From: an uncultured Oscillospiraceae bacterium
GTDB taxonomy: Bacteria > Bacillota > Clostridia > Oscillospirales > Oscillospiraceae
Reading direction: 5' to 3'
Length of the DNA stretch: 33,924 nt
Assembly: GCA_949935795.1 (NCBI GenBank)
Contig: CATLFX010000027.1
Location: forward strand, 1 to 33,924
How positions within the stretch are numbered: the stretch's first letter is position 1; each line of letters opens with the position of its first letter. The position numbers and the translations under genes were made by a program. The notes beneath the pieces are model-generated. The model saw only the letters and a list, made by a program, of their open reading frames with translations, searched no databases and was not told the origin of the DNA. Of this stretch, positions 7,768 through 15,149 are shown in pieces.

Positions 7768-9171
7768 ATGTTCACGCTGTTCCGGCGGGAGCCGGGTTTT
7801 TACCGCAGACTGCTGGCGCTGGCCCTGCCCATCCTGCTTCAAAACCTCATCACCAACTCCCTGGGCCTGGTGGACACCTTCATGGTGGGCACCATGGGCC
7901 AGGGCCCCCTGGCGGGGGTGACCCTGGCCAACATCCCGGTGTTTGTGGTTCAGATCACGATGTTCGGCATACAGAGCGGCTCCGCCGTCCTCATCAGCCA
8001 GTACCGGGGCAAGGGGGACACGGAGGCCATCAACCGGGTGATGGGCATCGGCATGTACGCCGCCGGATTCATCGGATTGGTATTTGCCCTCATCATGGGC
8101 TTCTTCCCCCTGCAGTTCATGTCCCTGTTCGGGGACGACCCCCAGGTGGTGGCCACCGCCGCCCAGTACGCCCGGATCGTAGGCTGGTCCTACTTCTTCG
8201 ACAGCTTTGTTCAGGTATATAACGGCGTCCACCGGGCCATGGGCAACCCCCAGCGGGGCCTGTACATCCTGGCCGTGTCCATGACCTGCAACACCTTCCT
8301 CAACTGGGTGTTCATTTTCGGCAATCTGGGCGCTCCCCGCATGGGGGCGGAGGGCGCGGCCCTGGCCACCCTGCTGGCCCGTGTGCTGGCCTGCGCCATC
8401 GCCGTGGGCTGGGCCGTTCTGGATCAAGAGTTCAAGCTGGACCCCGCCCTGCTCTTCCGCCCCGGCGGGGAGATGGTCCGCCGGTTTGTCCGCTTCGCCA
8501 CCCCGGTGATGTGCAACGAGACCTTCTGGGGCCTTGGGTCCTCCCTGTTCCCCACCATCATGGGCCACATGGAGGGCTCGGAGGAGATTCTGGCGGCCTA
8601 CGCCATCGCGGGCAATATCACCAACCTGTGCACGGTGGGCGTGTTCGCCATCGCCGGCACCGCCGCCATCCTGGTGGGCCAGGAGATCGGCTCGGGCCGG
8701 GCGGACCAGGTGCGCTCCCTGGGGGCGCTGCTGGACGCGCTGGCCTTCCTCTTCGGCGCGGCGGCAGGAGCGGCATTTTTGGCGCTGCTGCACCTGCTGG
8801 TGATCCCGGTGCTCTACCCTCTGTTCAAGCTCACCCCCTCGGCGGGAGACATCTGCACCATGATGCTCACCATGGTATTCGTCTTCCTGCCGCTGCGCTC
8901 CTTCGACACCACCAACATCGTGGGGGTGCTCCGGGGGGGCGGCGACGTGAAAATGGCCACCCTCATCGACCTGGCCCCCCTGTGGGTGGTGGCCCTGCCC
9001 ATCGCGGCCCTGTCAGGGTTGGTCTTTCATCTGGGCATCTTCTGGGTGTACCTGGGCATGATGAGCGAGAGCCTGGTCAAGAGCTTCGTGGGCCTGTGGC
9101 GGTTCAGGAGCGGGAAATGGATCCGGGACGTCACCCTCCCCGGCCTGCGGGAGGCCGGGCGGCAATCCTGA
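7768..9171 (+). CDS. MATE family efflux transporter
   Basis: A 467-residue membrane protein of the MATE (NorM/DinF) family, which exports cationic drugs or metabolites using sodium or proton gradients. The two-bundle layout of 12 hydrophobic segments is clear. The first contains ALPILLQNLITNSLGLVDTF, matching the family's opening helix; a GNPQRGLYI motif near residue 155 corresponds to the family's conserved loop, and its counterpart LRGGGDVK lies in the second half. The substrate cannot be read from the sequence. AAAGGAG precedes the ATG. It is probably translated from the cysteine desulfurase transcript. I see no strong terminator behind it. Confidence 0.93.
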   Translation: MFTLFRREPGFYRRLLALALPILLQNLITNSLGLVDTFMVGTMGQGPLAGVTLANIPVFVVQITMFGIQSGSAVLISQYRGKGDTEAINRVMGIGMYAAGFIGLVFALIMGFFPLQFMSLFGDDPQVVATAAQYARIVGWSYFFDSFVQVYNGVHRAMGNPQRGLYILAVSMTCNTFLNWVFIFGNLGAPRMGAEGAALATLLARVLACAIAVGWAVLDQEFKLDPALLFRPGGEMVRRFVRFATPVMCNETFWGLGSSLFPTIMGHMEGSEEILAAYAIAGNITNLCTVGVFAIAGTAAILVGQEIGSGRADQVRSLGALLDALAFLFGAAAGAAFLALLHLLVIPVLYPLFKLTPSAGDICTMMLTMVFVFLPLRSFDTTNIVGVLRGGGDVKMATLIDLAPLWVVALPIAALSGLVFHLGIFWVYLGMMSESLVKSFVGLWRFRSGKWIRDVTLPGLREAGRQS

Positions 9172-9189
9172 AAATTTTTAAAAAGGGTA

Positions 9190-9218
9190 TTGCTTTCCAG
9201 CCCACGGTGTGCTACTAT
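9190..9218 (+). promoter_or_regulatory. Sigma-A promoter with extended -10 for the Cys/His-rich protein
   Basis: TTGCTT (9190-9195) and TACTAT (9213-9218) are 17 bp apart, with TGC immediately before the -10 box. It lies 57 bp before the start codon. Confidence 0.7.
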
Positions 9219-9275
9219 GACGATGGCAATAGTCACAACAATTGATTGACAGCATTCTTTTGGAGGTCGGACATC

Positions 9276-9677
9276 ATGTTTGTCAAACGTATCTTGCTTT
9301 CCGCGCTGGCGGCGGTGTGCGCCGTCTCCCTGCTGGTCCCCGCCGCCTTTGCCCACGGCGGCTGCCGCAGCGGACGCGCTGTCCGCCGCGCCGCCCAGCC
9401 CTGCGCCGTGGAGGACTGCACCCTCACCGGCTGGCACTACCACGATCGGACCTTGTACTGCGGCCACACCCACAATGGCAGCGGCCTGTGCGACGGCAGC
9501 TGCTACCCCCTGTGCGAGGTGGAGGGCTGCACCCTCGCCGGCCGCCATGTCCACAACGGCGTGACCTACTGCGGCGCCAACCACGCCAGCGGCTACTGCG
9601 ACGGGAGCTGTCCCTATTATCAGGCCCCCGCCTCCTCCGGCGTTCGGTACGGCGGCCATCACGGCTGTCATCGTTAA
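9276..9677 (+). CDS. Secreted Cys/His-rich protein with two tandem repeats, probably metal-binding
   Basis: A 133-residue protein of unknown function. Residues 1-27 form a signal peptide (MFVKR, hydrophobic core, then AAFAHGG). The mature part has two copies of a unit of about 33-36 residues with the pattern C-x4-C-TL-x-G-x-H-x-H-x4-YCG-x2-H-x2-G-x-CDGSC; they start near residues 43 and 81 and are joined by PLCEVE. A short His-rich tail ends YGGHHGCHR. The dense, regularly spaced Cys and His residues suggest zinc or copper binding, or a disulfide-stabilised extracellular fold. I chose the ATG at 9276 because GGAGG ends 9 nt upstream and the signal peptide begins there. It has its own promoter and terminator, so it is a single-gene unit. 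Confidence 0.8.
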   Translation: MFVKRILLSALAAVCAVSLLVPAAFAHGGCRSGRAVRRAAQPCAVEDCTLTGWHYHDRTLYCGHTHNGSGLCDGSCYPLCEVEGCTLAGRHVHNGVTYCGANHASGYCDGSCPYYQAPASSGVRYGGHHGCHR

Positions 9678-9694
9678 GCCCCGTTTATACGCCA

Positions 9695-9728
9695 AGGGCG
9701 GACCTTGAAAAAGGCCCGCCCTCTTTTA
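9695..9728. terminator. Shared terminator between the Cys/His-rich gene and spoIIID
   Basis: AGGGCGG (9695-9701) pairs with CCGCCCT (9716-9722), and CCTT with AAGG inside. It is followed by CTTTTATT on the plus strand. The spoIIID stop codon (9726-9728) lies at its edge. Confidence 0.7.
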
Positions 9729-9974
9729 TTCCCCTTTGTACTTTTTCCTGGTGGCGATGCCCCCCCGGATGTGGCGCTCCGCCTTGTTCTCGTTGAGAAT
9801 CTCCTTCACCTGCTGGTACAGCCCCCGGTTGATGGAGGGCAGGCGTTCGCTCAGATCCTTATGTACGGTGGACTTGCTGATGCCGAAACGGGTGGCGGCG
9901 GCCCGGACGGTGGTCTTGTTCTCGATGATGTACAGCGCCAGCTCCTGGGCGCGCTCTTCCATGTTCCCCTTCAC
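9726..9974 (-). CDS. spoIIID: Stage III sporulation transcriptional regulator SpoIIID
   Basis: An 82-residue DNA-binding protein that controls mother-cell genes after engulfment and bridges the sigma-E and sigma-K programmes in endospore formers. The helix-turn-helix is TTVRAAATRFGISKSTVHKD, followed by LSERLPSINRGL and the basic tail RHIRGGIATRKKYK, all closely matching the Bacillus protein. I chose the GTG at 9974 because GGGGAG lies 8 nt upstream; a GTG three codons earlier would sit directly on that site, and an ATG lies at 9962. It shows that the organism is, or descends from, a spore former. It is on its own strand between plus-strand genes. Confidence 0.95.
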   Translation of the reverse strand: MKGNMEERAQELALYIIENKTTVRAAATRFGISKSTVHKDLSERLPSINRGLYQQVKEILNENKAERHIRGGIATRKKYKGE

Positions 9975-10011
9975 AAAAAACACTCCCCGTTGTGGTTCTC
10001 GTCACAGGGGA

Positions 10012-10040
10012 TGTATATGCGGCGGGAAGGGGCGATATGA
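10012..10040 (-). promoter_or_regulatory. Candidate sigma-E promoter for spoIIID
   Basis: On the minus strand TCATATC and CATATACA are separated by 14 bp. The known sigma-E consensus is KMATATT-N14-CATACAMT, so the match is 6 of 8 in the -10 box. Sigma-E dependence is known for spoIIID in Bacillus. This is a suggestion, not a firm call. Confidence 0.4.
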
Positions 10041-10095
10041 GGCACAGGGCCTGTCTGGAATCTTTATCTAAATAAAAAATTAACCTTCCACCGCC

Positions 10096-10124
10096 TTTAC
10101 AGCGCCGTGGAAAAAGGTTATAAT
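10096..10124 (+). promoter_or_regulatory. Sigma-A promoter for the XpaC-like gene
   Basis: TTTACA (10096-10101) and a perfect TATAAT (10119-10124) are 17 bp apart, 37 bp before the start codon. Confidence 0.8.
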
Positions 10125-10161
10125 GGGTTTCGTTCACCACACCAGGAGAGGGGGATCACCA

Positions 10162-11619
10162 ATGGCGGACCAATACGGTCCCGGCGGGCCTGACCCGCAG
10201 GGGGATTCACATCAGGACAACACCTACCGCTATAACTACAGCTACGGCTCCGGCTCGGGCCGGGGGACCGGCGGCGGAAGCAAACCGCCCAGAAACTCCA
10301 ACGACTGGGGCGAGTGGATCGGCATCGGCTTTCTGCTGTTCATCCTGCCCTTCTGGTTTTGCAAGGTCATCGGCGTAATCTGGCTGCTGAACAAGCTGGG
10401 CAAGATGACCGCCGGCGATAAGCGCCGCTACAAGCAGGAGGCAAAGAACGCGGCCAACCGGGCCAAAAACACCGCCCAGGACTTTTTCCGGCGGGCGGAC
10501 GCCTCCGCCAAGGCGGGGGCCCAGGAGTTTTTCCGACAGGCCGGCACGTACGCCCAGGAGGCGGAGAGCGCCCAGCGGCAGGAGCAGAGTGCGCCCTCCG
10601 GCGGCACAACCGGTAGCACCTATCATTACCAGTACGGCCAGCCCAAGCAGGAGAAGAAGGACAAGTCCGAGCCCTGGGAGCGCAAGGCCCAGCCCGACGC
10701 CTGGAACGTGCGCAATCCGGCGGAGAACAAGCGGCGGAAGGCCAAAAAGGAGGGGGGCGGCACCGGGCTCATGGTGGGCGGCGGTATTTTGACCGCCATC
10801 TTCGGATTCACCGTGTTTACTCTTGGCATCATCGGGGCGGTGGAGAACGTCGCGGAAATGCTGATCCCCATTGGCATCTGCCTGCCCTTTTTAGCGGGAG
10901 GCATTTGGATGCTCTTCTCCGGCATTGGCCGGAACCGCCGCGGCGAGCGCTACCTGAACTATCTGGCCTACATCGGCGCCAACCGGGAGGTGGACCTGGC
11001 CCCCATGGCCGCCAGCTTCGGCGTGCCCGTGTCCAAGCTGTGCAAGGACCTGCGGCGGATGCTGTCCAAGGGCATCCTGCCCACCGGCTATCTGGACCTG
11101 GCGGAGGGCAAGCTGTACCTCACCGAGATGGGCTACCACGCCCAGCCCCGGCGGGAGGCCCCGCCCGTCCAGGAGGAGACGGCCCAGGAGGCCGCCGCCC
11201 GGGAGGACGACATTCTGCGGGAGATCCGCCAGGTGAACGACGAGATCCCTGACGAGGCCATGAGCGCCAAGATCGACCGCATTGAGGAGATTACACGGAA
11301 AATTCTGAACTTCCAGAAGGCCCACCCCAACAAGGAGAGCCAGTTGCGCACCTTCCTGAACTACTACCTGCCCACCACCCTGAAAATCCTCCGGGCCTAC
11401 GCCCAGCTGGACGCCCAGGGCATTGAGGGGGAGAACATCTCCGCCGCCAAAAAGCGCATTGAGGACATGATGGACCAGGTGGTGTCCGGCTTTGAAAAAC
11501 AGCTCGACAAGCTGTTCCAGGACGACGCCATGGACATTACCTCCGACGTGGAGGTGCTGGAGAACATGCTCAAGAAGGACGGCCTGTCCGACGAGGGCGG
11601 CATCACCATGACGCTGTGA
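10162..11619 (+). CDS. XpaC-like (5-bromo-4-chloroindolyl phosphate hydrolysis family) membrane protein
   Basis: A 485-residue protein. Residues 1-45 are Gly/Tyr/Ser-rich and low in complexity. A hydrophobic segment follows (about 52-76), then an Ala-rich, basic, probably coiled region. Two more hydrophobic segments lie at about 205-255. The cytoplasmic C-terminal half is helical and matches the XpaC family, whose name comes from a colour assay; its real function is not settled. Homologues usually pair with telA, which is absent here. Residues 270-310 look like a small helical module (YLAYIGANREVDLAPMAASF). I chose the ATG at 10162 for its AGGAGAGGGGG ribosome site. The gene has its own promoter and terminator. 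Confidence 0.7.
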   Translation: MADQYGPGGPDPQGDSHQDNTYRYNYSYGSGSGRGTGGGSKPPRNSNDWGEWIGIGFLLFILPFWFCKVIGVIWLLNKLGKMTAGDKRRYKQEAKNAANRAKNTAQDFFRRADASAKAGAQEFFRQAGTYAQEAESAQRQEQSAPSGGTTGSTYHYQYGQPKQEKKDKSEPWERKAQPDAWNVRNPAENKRRKAKKEGGGTGLMVGGGILTAIFGFTVFTLGIIGAVENVAEMLIPIGICLPFLAGGIWMLFSGIGRNRRGERYLNYLAYIGANREVDLAPMAASFGVPVSKLCKDLRRMLSKGILPTGYLDLAEGKLYLTEMGYHAQPRREAPPVQEETAQEAAAREDDILREIRQVNDEIPDEAMSAKIDRIEEITRKILNFQKAHPNKESQLRTFLNYYLPTTLKILRAYAQLDAQGIEGENISAAKKRIEDMMDQVVSGFEKQLDKLFQDDAMDITSDVEVLENMLKKDGLSDEGGITMTL

Positions 11620-11651
11620 CAAAAGAGCCCCTCGCTCCATAGCTTTGCCAG

Positions 11652-11684
11652 ACGGACAGCCGCGCCCTGCGGCTGTCCGTTTTC
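11652..11684 (+). terminator. Intrinsic terminator after the XpaC-like gene
   Basis: A perfect 12-bp stem, ACGGACAGCCGC (11652-11663) and GCGGCTGTCCGT (11669-11680), with a 5-nt loop, is followed by TTTC. The T-run is short but the stem is very stable. Confidence 0.75.
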
Positions 11685-11713
11685 GCACCGCTCTGGCCGC
11701 GCAAAAATACCTC

Positions 11714-11741
11714 TTGACAAATAGAGCAGCCGTACTATAAT
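11714..11741 (+). promoter_or_regulatory. Full-consensus sigma-A promoter for the radical SAM operon
   Basis: TTGACA (11714-11719) and TATAAT (11736-11741) are both perfect and 16 bp apart. This is the strongest promoter by sequence in the window. An AT-rich initial region follows, then AAAGGAGG and the ATG at 11791. Confidence 0.88.
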
Positions 11742-11790
11742 AGAGATACAAATGTTTGATGGAACGTGCGGTTGAGAAAGGAGGGGCCCC

Positions 11791-13068
11791 ATGGAGGTCA
11801 TGGACAAGCTGACAATCTTAGCCGACGCCGCCAAATACGACGCCGCCTGCACCTCCAGCGGGGTGACCCGGGGCGGGAAACCAGGGACCATCGGCACCGC
11901 CGCCAACTCCGGCTGCTGCCACACCTTCTCCGCCGATGGCCGGTGCGTGTCATTGCTGAAGGTGCTGTACACCAACTACTGCTGCTACGACTGCGCCTAC
12001 TGCGTCAACCGCAGGTCCAACGACGTGCCCCGCACCGCTTTCACCCCCCGGGAGCTGGCGGAGCTCACCATCCAGTTCTACCGGCGCAACTATATTGAGG
12101 GGCTGTTTTTGTCCTCGGCGGTGCTGAAGGACCCGGACTACACCACCGAGCGGATGATCGAGACCCTGCGCCTGCTGCGCACCCAGTACCGCTTCAACGG
12201 CTACATCCACGCCAAGGCCATTCCAGGGGCGGACCCGGGGCTCACCTACGCCCTGGGGCTGCTGGCGGACCGGCTCAGCGTCAATATCGAGCTGCCCTCG
12301 GAGTCCTCCCTCCGGCTGCTGGCCCCGGACAAGAGCCGGACGGCCATCTTCAAACCCATGGCCCAGATCCGGGACGGAGCGGCCCAGTCCAAGGCGGAGC
12401 TGAAGCTGTACCGCCACGCCCCCCGGTTCGCCCCGGCGGGCCAGTCCACCCAGATGATCGTAGGGGCCACCCCGGAGAGCGACCGGCACATTTTGTCCCT
12501 GACCGAGGGACTCTACCACAAATACCGGCTGAAACGGGTCTTTTTCTCCGCCTATATGCCGGTGTCCGACCACAAGAGCCTGCCCGCTCCCGCCGGGTTT
12601 AAGCCGCCGCTGCTGCGGGAGCACCGGCTGTATCAGGCGGACTGGCTGCTGCGGTTTTACGGCTTCACCGCCGGGGAGATTCTGGACGAGGCCCACCCCA
12701 ACTTTGACGCCGCCCTGGACCCTAAGAGCGACTGGGCCCTGCGCCACCCGGAATTTTTCCCGGTGGAGGTAAACCGGGCGGATTACGAGGCCATCCTGCG
12801 GGTGCCCGGCATCGGGATGCGGGGGGCGGAGCGGATCGTGGCCGCACGGCGGTACGGCCCTCTGTCCTTCGAGGGGCTGAAGCGGCTGGGCATTGTGATG
12901 AAGCGGGCCCAGTATTTCATCACCTGCTCGGGGCGGATGCTCCCCGGCCTACGGTTCAGCCGGGACAGCGTATACCGCCGCCTGACGGGGCTGGAGCAGG
13001 CGGCCCTGGGCGGCGGGGAGAGCTGGCAGCAGCTGTCCCTGTTCGGGGGAGAGGGGGGAAGCGTATGA
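11791..13068 (+). CDS. Putative DNA modification/repair radical SAM protein (TIGR03916 type)
   Basis: A 425-residue radical SAM enzyme. The iron-sulfur cluster motif CxxxCxxC is Cys64, Cys68 and Cys71, within an unusually Cys-rich stretch (also Cys41, Cys42, Cys52 and Cys65). The barrel follows to about residue 300. The C-terminus has a helix-hairpin-helix DNA-contact motif (ILRVPGIGMRGAERIV, about 331-346). This family is known to occur next to a DUF4130 protein, sometimes fused to a uracil-DNA-glycosylase domain, hence the name; its reaction is undescribed. Here the partner gene overlaps by 4 bp (ATGA). A consensus promoter and AAAGGAGG ribosome site suggest steady expression. No glycosylase gene is adjacent. 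Confidence 0.9.
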   Translation: MEVMDKLTILADAAKYDAACTSSGVTRGGKPGTIGTAANSGCCHTFSADGRCVSLLKVLYTNYCCYDCAYCVNRRSNDVPRTAFTPRELAELTIQFYRRNYIEGLFLSSAVLKDPDYTTERMIETLRLLRTQYRFNGYIHAKAIPGADPGLTYALGLLADRLSVNIELPSESSLRLLAPDKSRTAIFKPMAQIRDGAAQSKAELKLYRHAPRFAPAGQSTQMIVGATPESDRHILSLTEGLYHKYRLKRVFFSAYMPVSDHKSLPAPAGFKPPLLREHRLYQADWLLRFYGFTAGEILDEAHPNFDAALDPKSDWALRHPEFFPVEVNRADYEAILRVPGIGMRGAERIVAARRYGPLSFEGLKRLGIVMKRAQYFITCSGRMLPGLRFSRDSVYRRLTGLEQAALGGGESWQQLSLFGGEGGSV

Positions 13069-13868
13069 CGGCCTACCGCTACGACGGCACCTTCGCCGGG
13101 TTCCTCACCTGCGTCTGGGACGCCCTGGAGCGCAAAACCGACCCGGAGGCCTTTCTGCTCCCCGACGGCGGGGCCAGCCTCTGGGAGGTGTGGGAGCCCG
13201 CCACAGACAGGGAGAAAGCCCGGCGGCTTTACACCGCATTAAAAAAGCGGGTCTCTCCCGCCTTTCAAAAGCTCATCGCCCGGGGGTTCCTCACCTGCCT
13301 GCCGGAGAAGGAGCTGGCCCTGCTCACCCTCATCCGCCGGGGGCTGGCGGAGGGGGGCCGGGTGCGGCTGGACCTCAGCGACCCGGTGATGGCCAGGGTA
13401 AACCTGGCGCTGACCAAAATGTGGACCGAGTGGGACCATTTGAAGGGCTTTGTCCGCTTTTCCGACCTGGACGGGGTGCTGGTGGGGGAGATCGAGCCCA
13501 AAAACCGGGTGCTCCCCCTGCTGGCGGGGCATTTCGCCGCCCGGTACTCCGGGGAGCGGATCGTCCTCTACGACCGCACCCACCACGAGGCCTTTCTGTC
13601 CGACCGGGGGCGGTGGAAGCTGGTCCCGGCGGAGGACTTCCGCATGGGCCCCGCCGGGGAGACGGAGCGCTCCTACCGGGCCATGTGGCGGAAATACTAC
13701 AAAACCATCGCCATTGAGGGGCGGACCAACCCCAAATGCCAGTCCACCCACCTGCCCAAGCGCTACCGCCATGTGATGACGGAGTTCCTCACCGATGAGG
13801 AGATGGAGGGCGCCCTGCCGGAGCGCTCCCCGGCCCGCCCCCTGGGAGATGGGACAAAAAAGGACTGA
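13065..13868 (+). CDS. DUF4130 / TIGR03915 DNA metabolism protein
   Basis: A 267-residue partner of the upstream radical SAM protein. The conserved C-terminal block includes WRKYYKTIAIEGRTNPKCQS and THLPKRYRHVMTEF (about 206-245), which is the DUF4130 signature. The N-terminal half holds YRYDGTFAGFLTCVWDALER and is also family-typical. The function is unknown; context in many genomes points to DNA base modification or repair. The ATG overlaps the stop of the radical SAM gene, so translation is coupled. The TGA stop (13866-13868) lies inside the shared terminator hairpin. Confidence 0.88.
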   Translation: MTAYRYDGTFAGFLTCVWDALERKTDPEAFLLPDGGASLWEVWEPATDREKARRLYTALKKRVSPAFQKLIARGFLTCLPEKELALLTLIRRGLAEGGRVRLDLSDPVMARVNLALTKMWTEWDHLKGFVRFSDLDGVLVGEIEPKNRVLPLLAGHFAARYSGERIVLYDRTHHEAFLSDRGRWKLVPAEDFRMGPAGETERSYRAMWRKYYKTIAIEGRTNPKCQSTHLPKRYRHVMTEFLTDEEMEGALPERSPARPLGDGTKKD

Positions 13869-13894
13869 GGACGGTTTTCGTCCTCAGTCCTTTT
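13858..13894. terminator. Bidirectional terminator shared by DUF4130 gene and luxC-like gene
   Basis: A perfect 12-bp stem, GGACTGAGGACG (13862-13873) and CGTCCTCAGTCC (13879-13890), is flanked by an A-run and a T-run, so it can end transcription in both directions. The stop codons of both convergent genes (13866-13868 plus, 13884-13886 minus) lie within the stem arms. Confidence 0.92.
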
Positions 13895-15149
13895 CCACGT
13901 CCACCACCCGCACATAGCGGCGCAGGGGGTATTCCCCGTCGTGCCCCTCCCCGGGAAAGGAGGCGGACATGGACCCCGCCCGGGTAACCCGGGTAACCCC
14001 GGCCCGGGCCAGCAGCCCGGTGAGGGCCGTCCGTTGTTCGGGGGCGCAGATCAGCCCCGCCGTCTGGAGCCGCCCTTTCTGACGGCGCAGGGCGGGGACC
14101 AGCTCCCTTTGGGGGAGCAGCTTCACCAGCACGTTGCCCTCCATGGGAGACAGCTCCAGCTCCCGGTCCGGGCGGAGGACCACCGAACAGCCCCTGCCCT
14201 GGAACAGGGCCTCCCCTTCCGCCTTTTCGTCCACGATCCGTTCCAGCAGGGCGGTAAAGCCACTGAGGGAGGATGCAGCCCCGCCGCCCGGACCGGGACG
14301 TTTTGCCGCCGCCCGCTCCAGATGGGGCAGGAATTCCCGGCAAAAAGCGATTCCCGCATCCTGATCCTCAGAGTCAAGGAAAATCACCTGACAGGAGGAG
14401 CACAGCCGCTGGCCGGTGTCCACGATGTGGGAGGCCAGGGCGGACAATTCCCTATCCTTGTCCTCATAGCCGGAGACATAGGCGAAGCTGAGCCGGTGGC
14501 CCCACTCGATCAGCTTGCATCCCGGCCCCGCCAAGGTCCGGGCGGAGGCGATGGCCCCGTCCCCGCCCCAGACCACCAGCCCGTCGGCCAGCCCGGACAG
14601 GGTTTTCAGCTCCTCCCGCCGCCCGGAGGGCAGGTCAAAGGCGTAGAGATAGGGGGCCAGCCGGGGCTCCTGTTCCGTCAGCAGCTGGAACGCCGCCAGG
14701 GACAGGCCCTTGTCCCCGTGGGGCAGCTTCACCAGATTGACGTTGCCGGTGAGCAGGCCCTCCAGGGCGGTGTACACCGGCAAGCCGGGCATATTGCCGG
14801 GGGCGATGTGGAACAGTACCCCCAGGGGCAGGACCTGGGCAGTGGTTTTGGCGTACTCTCTGGGGGCGAAGGGGTCCGGACCCAGCTCCGCGGCCAGCTT
14901 GGCCTCCAGGCTCTCCCGGCGCAGGAGGGGGAGCAGCTCCCCCAGCCCTACCCCTGCGGGGAGAAAACGGGCCAGCAAGTCGTCAAATTCCCCGCCCTCC
15001 AGCCGTCTCCCCAGGGCGTCCACGGCGGAAATTACCGTCTCCGCCTCCAGGGGTGGTCCGGCCCGGACCGCGTTCAACTGGGCTTCTAAGCCGTCCAGCA
15101 CGGTTTTGCGCTCCGTATCGGGCAGCAGCTTTCCCTGGGCGAAAATCAA
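13884..15149 (-). CDS. LuxC-like acyl-CoA reductase
   Basis: A 421-residue member of the LuxC acyl-CoA reductase family (related to aldehyde dehydrogenases). These enzymes use NADPH or NADH to reduce an activated acyl group to an aldehyde. The family's HIAPGNMPGLP segment is at 114-124, the KLPHGDKGL substrate/cofactor loop at 141-149, and the probable acyl-accepting nucleophile is Cys250 in QRLCSSCQ. I chose a TTG start at 15149, which overlaps the upstream luxE-like stop (TTGA) behind GGGGGAGG. An earlier start is possible in frame but would run far into the neighbour. No luxA, luxB or luxD is present, so this is not a light-producing system; the acyl substrate is unknown. Confidence 0.82.
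   Translation of the reverse strand: MIFAQGKLLPDTERKTVLDGLEAQLNAVRAGPPLEAETVISAVDALGRRLEGGEFDDLLARFLPAGVGLGELLPLLRRESLEAKLAAELGPDPFAPREYAKTTAQVLPLGVLFHIAPGNMPGLPVYTALEGLLTGNVNLVKLPHGDKGLSLAAFQLLTEQEPRLAPYLYAFDLPSGRREELKTLSGLADGLVVWGGDGAIASARTLAGPGCKLIEWGHRLSFAYVSGYEDKDRELSALASHIVDTGQRLCSSCQVIFLDSEDQDAGIAFCREFLPHLERAAAKRPGPGGGAASSLSGFTALLERIVDEKAEGEALFQGRGCSVVLRPDRELELSPMEGNVLVKLLPQRELVPALRRQKGRLQTAGLICAPEQRTALTGLLARAGVTRVTRAGSMSASFPGEGHDGEYPLRRYVRVVDVEKD

Noticed and set aside
10162-11619. Tellurite/toxic-anion resistance locus suggested by the XpaC-like gene
   Set aside because: The usual telA partner is absent and the gene has its own promoter and terminator, so there is no support for a resistance operon here.
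13941-15089. Long antisense open frames opposite luxC-like, metY, GerMN, kinase and DctP genes
   Set aside because: High GC at third codon positions removes stop codons on the other strand. Their products are Gly/His/Gln/Pro-rich with no family features.
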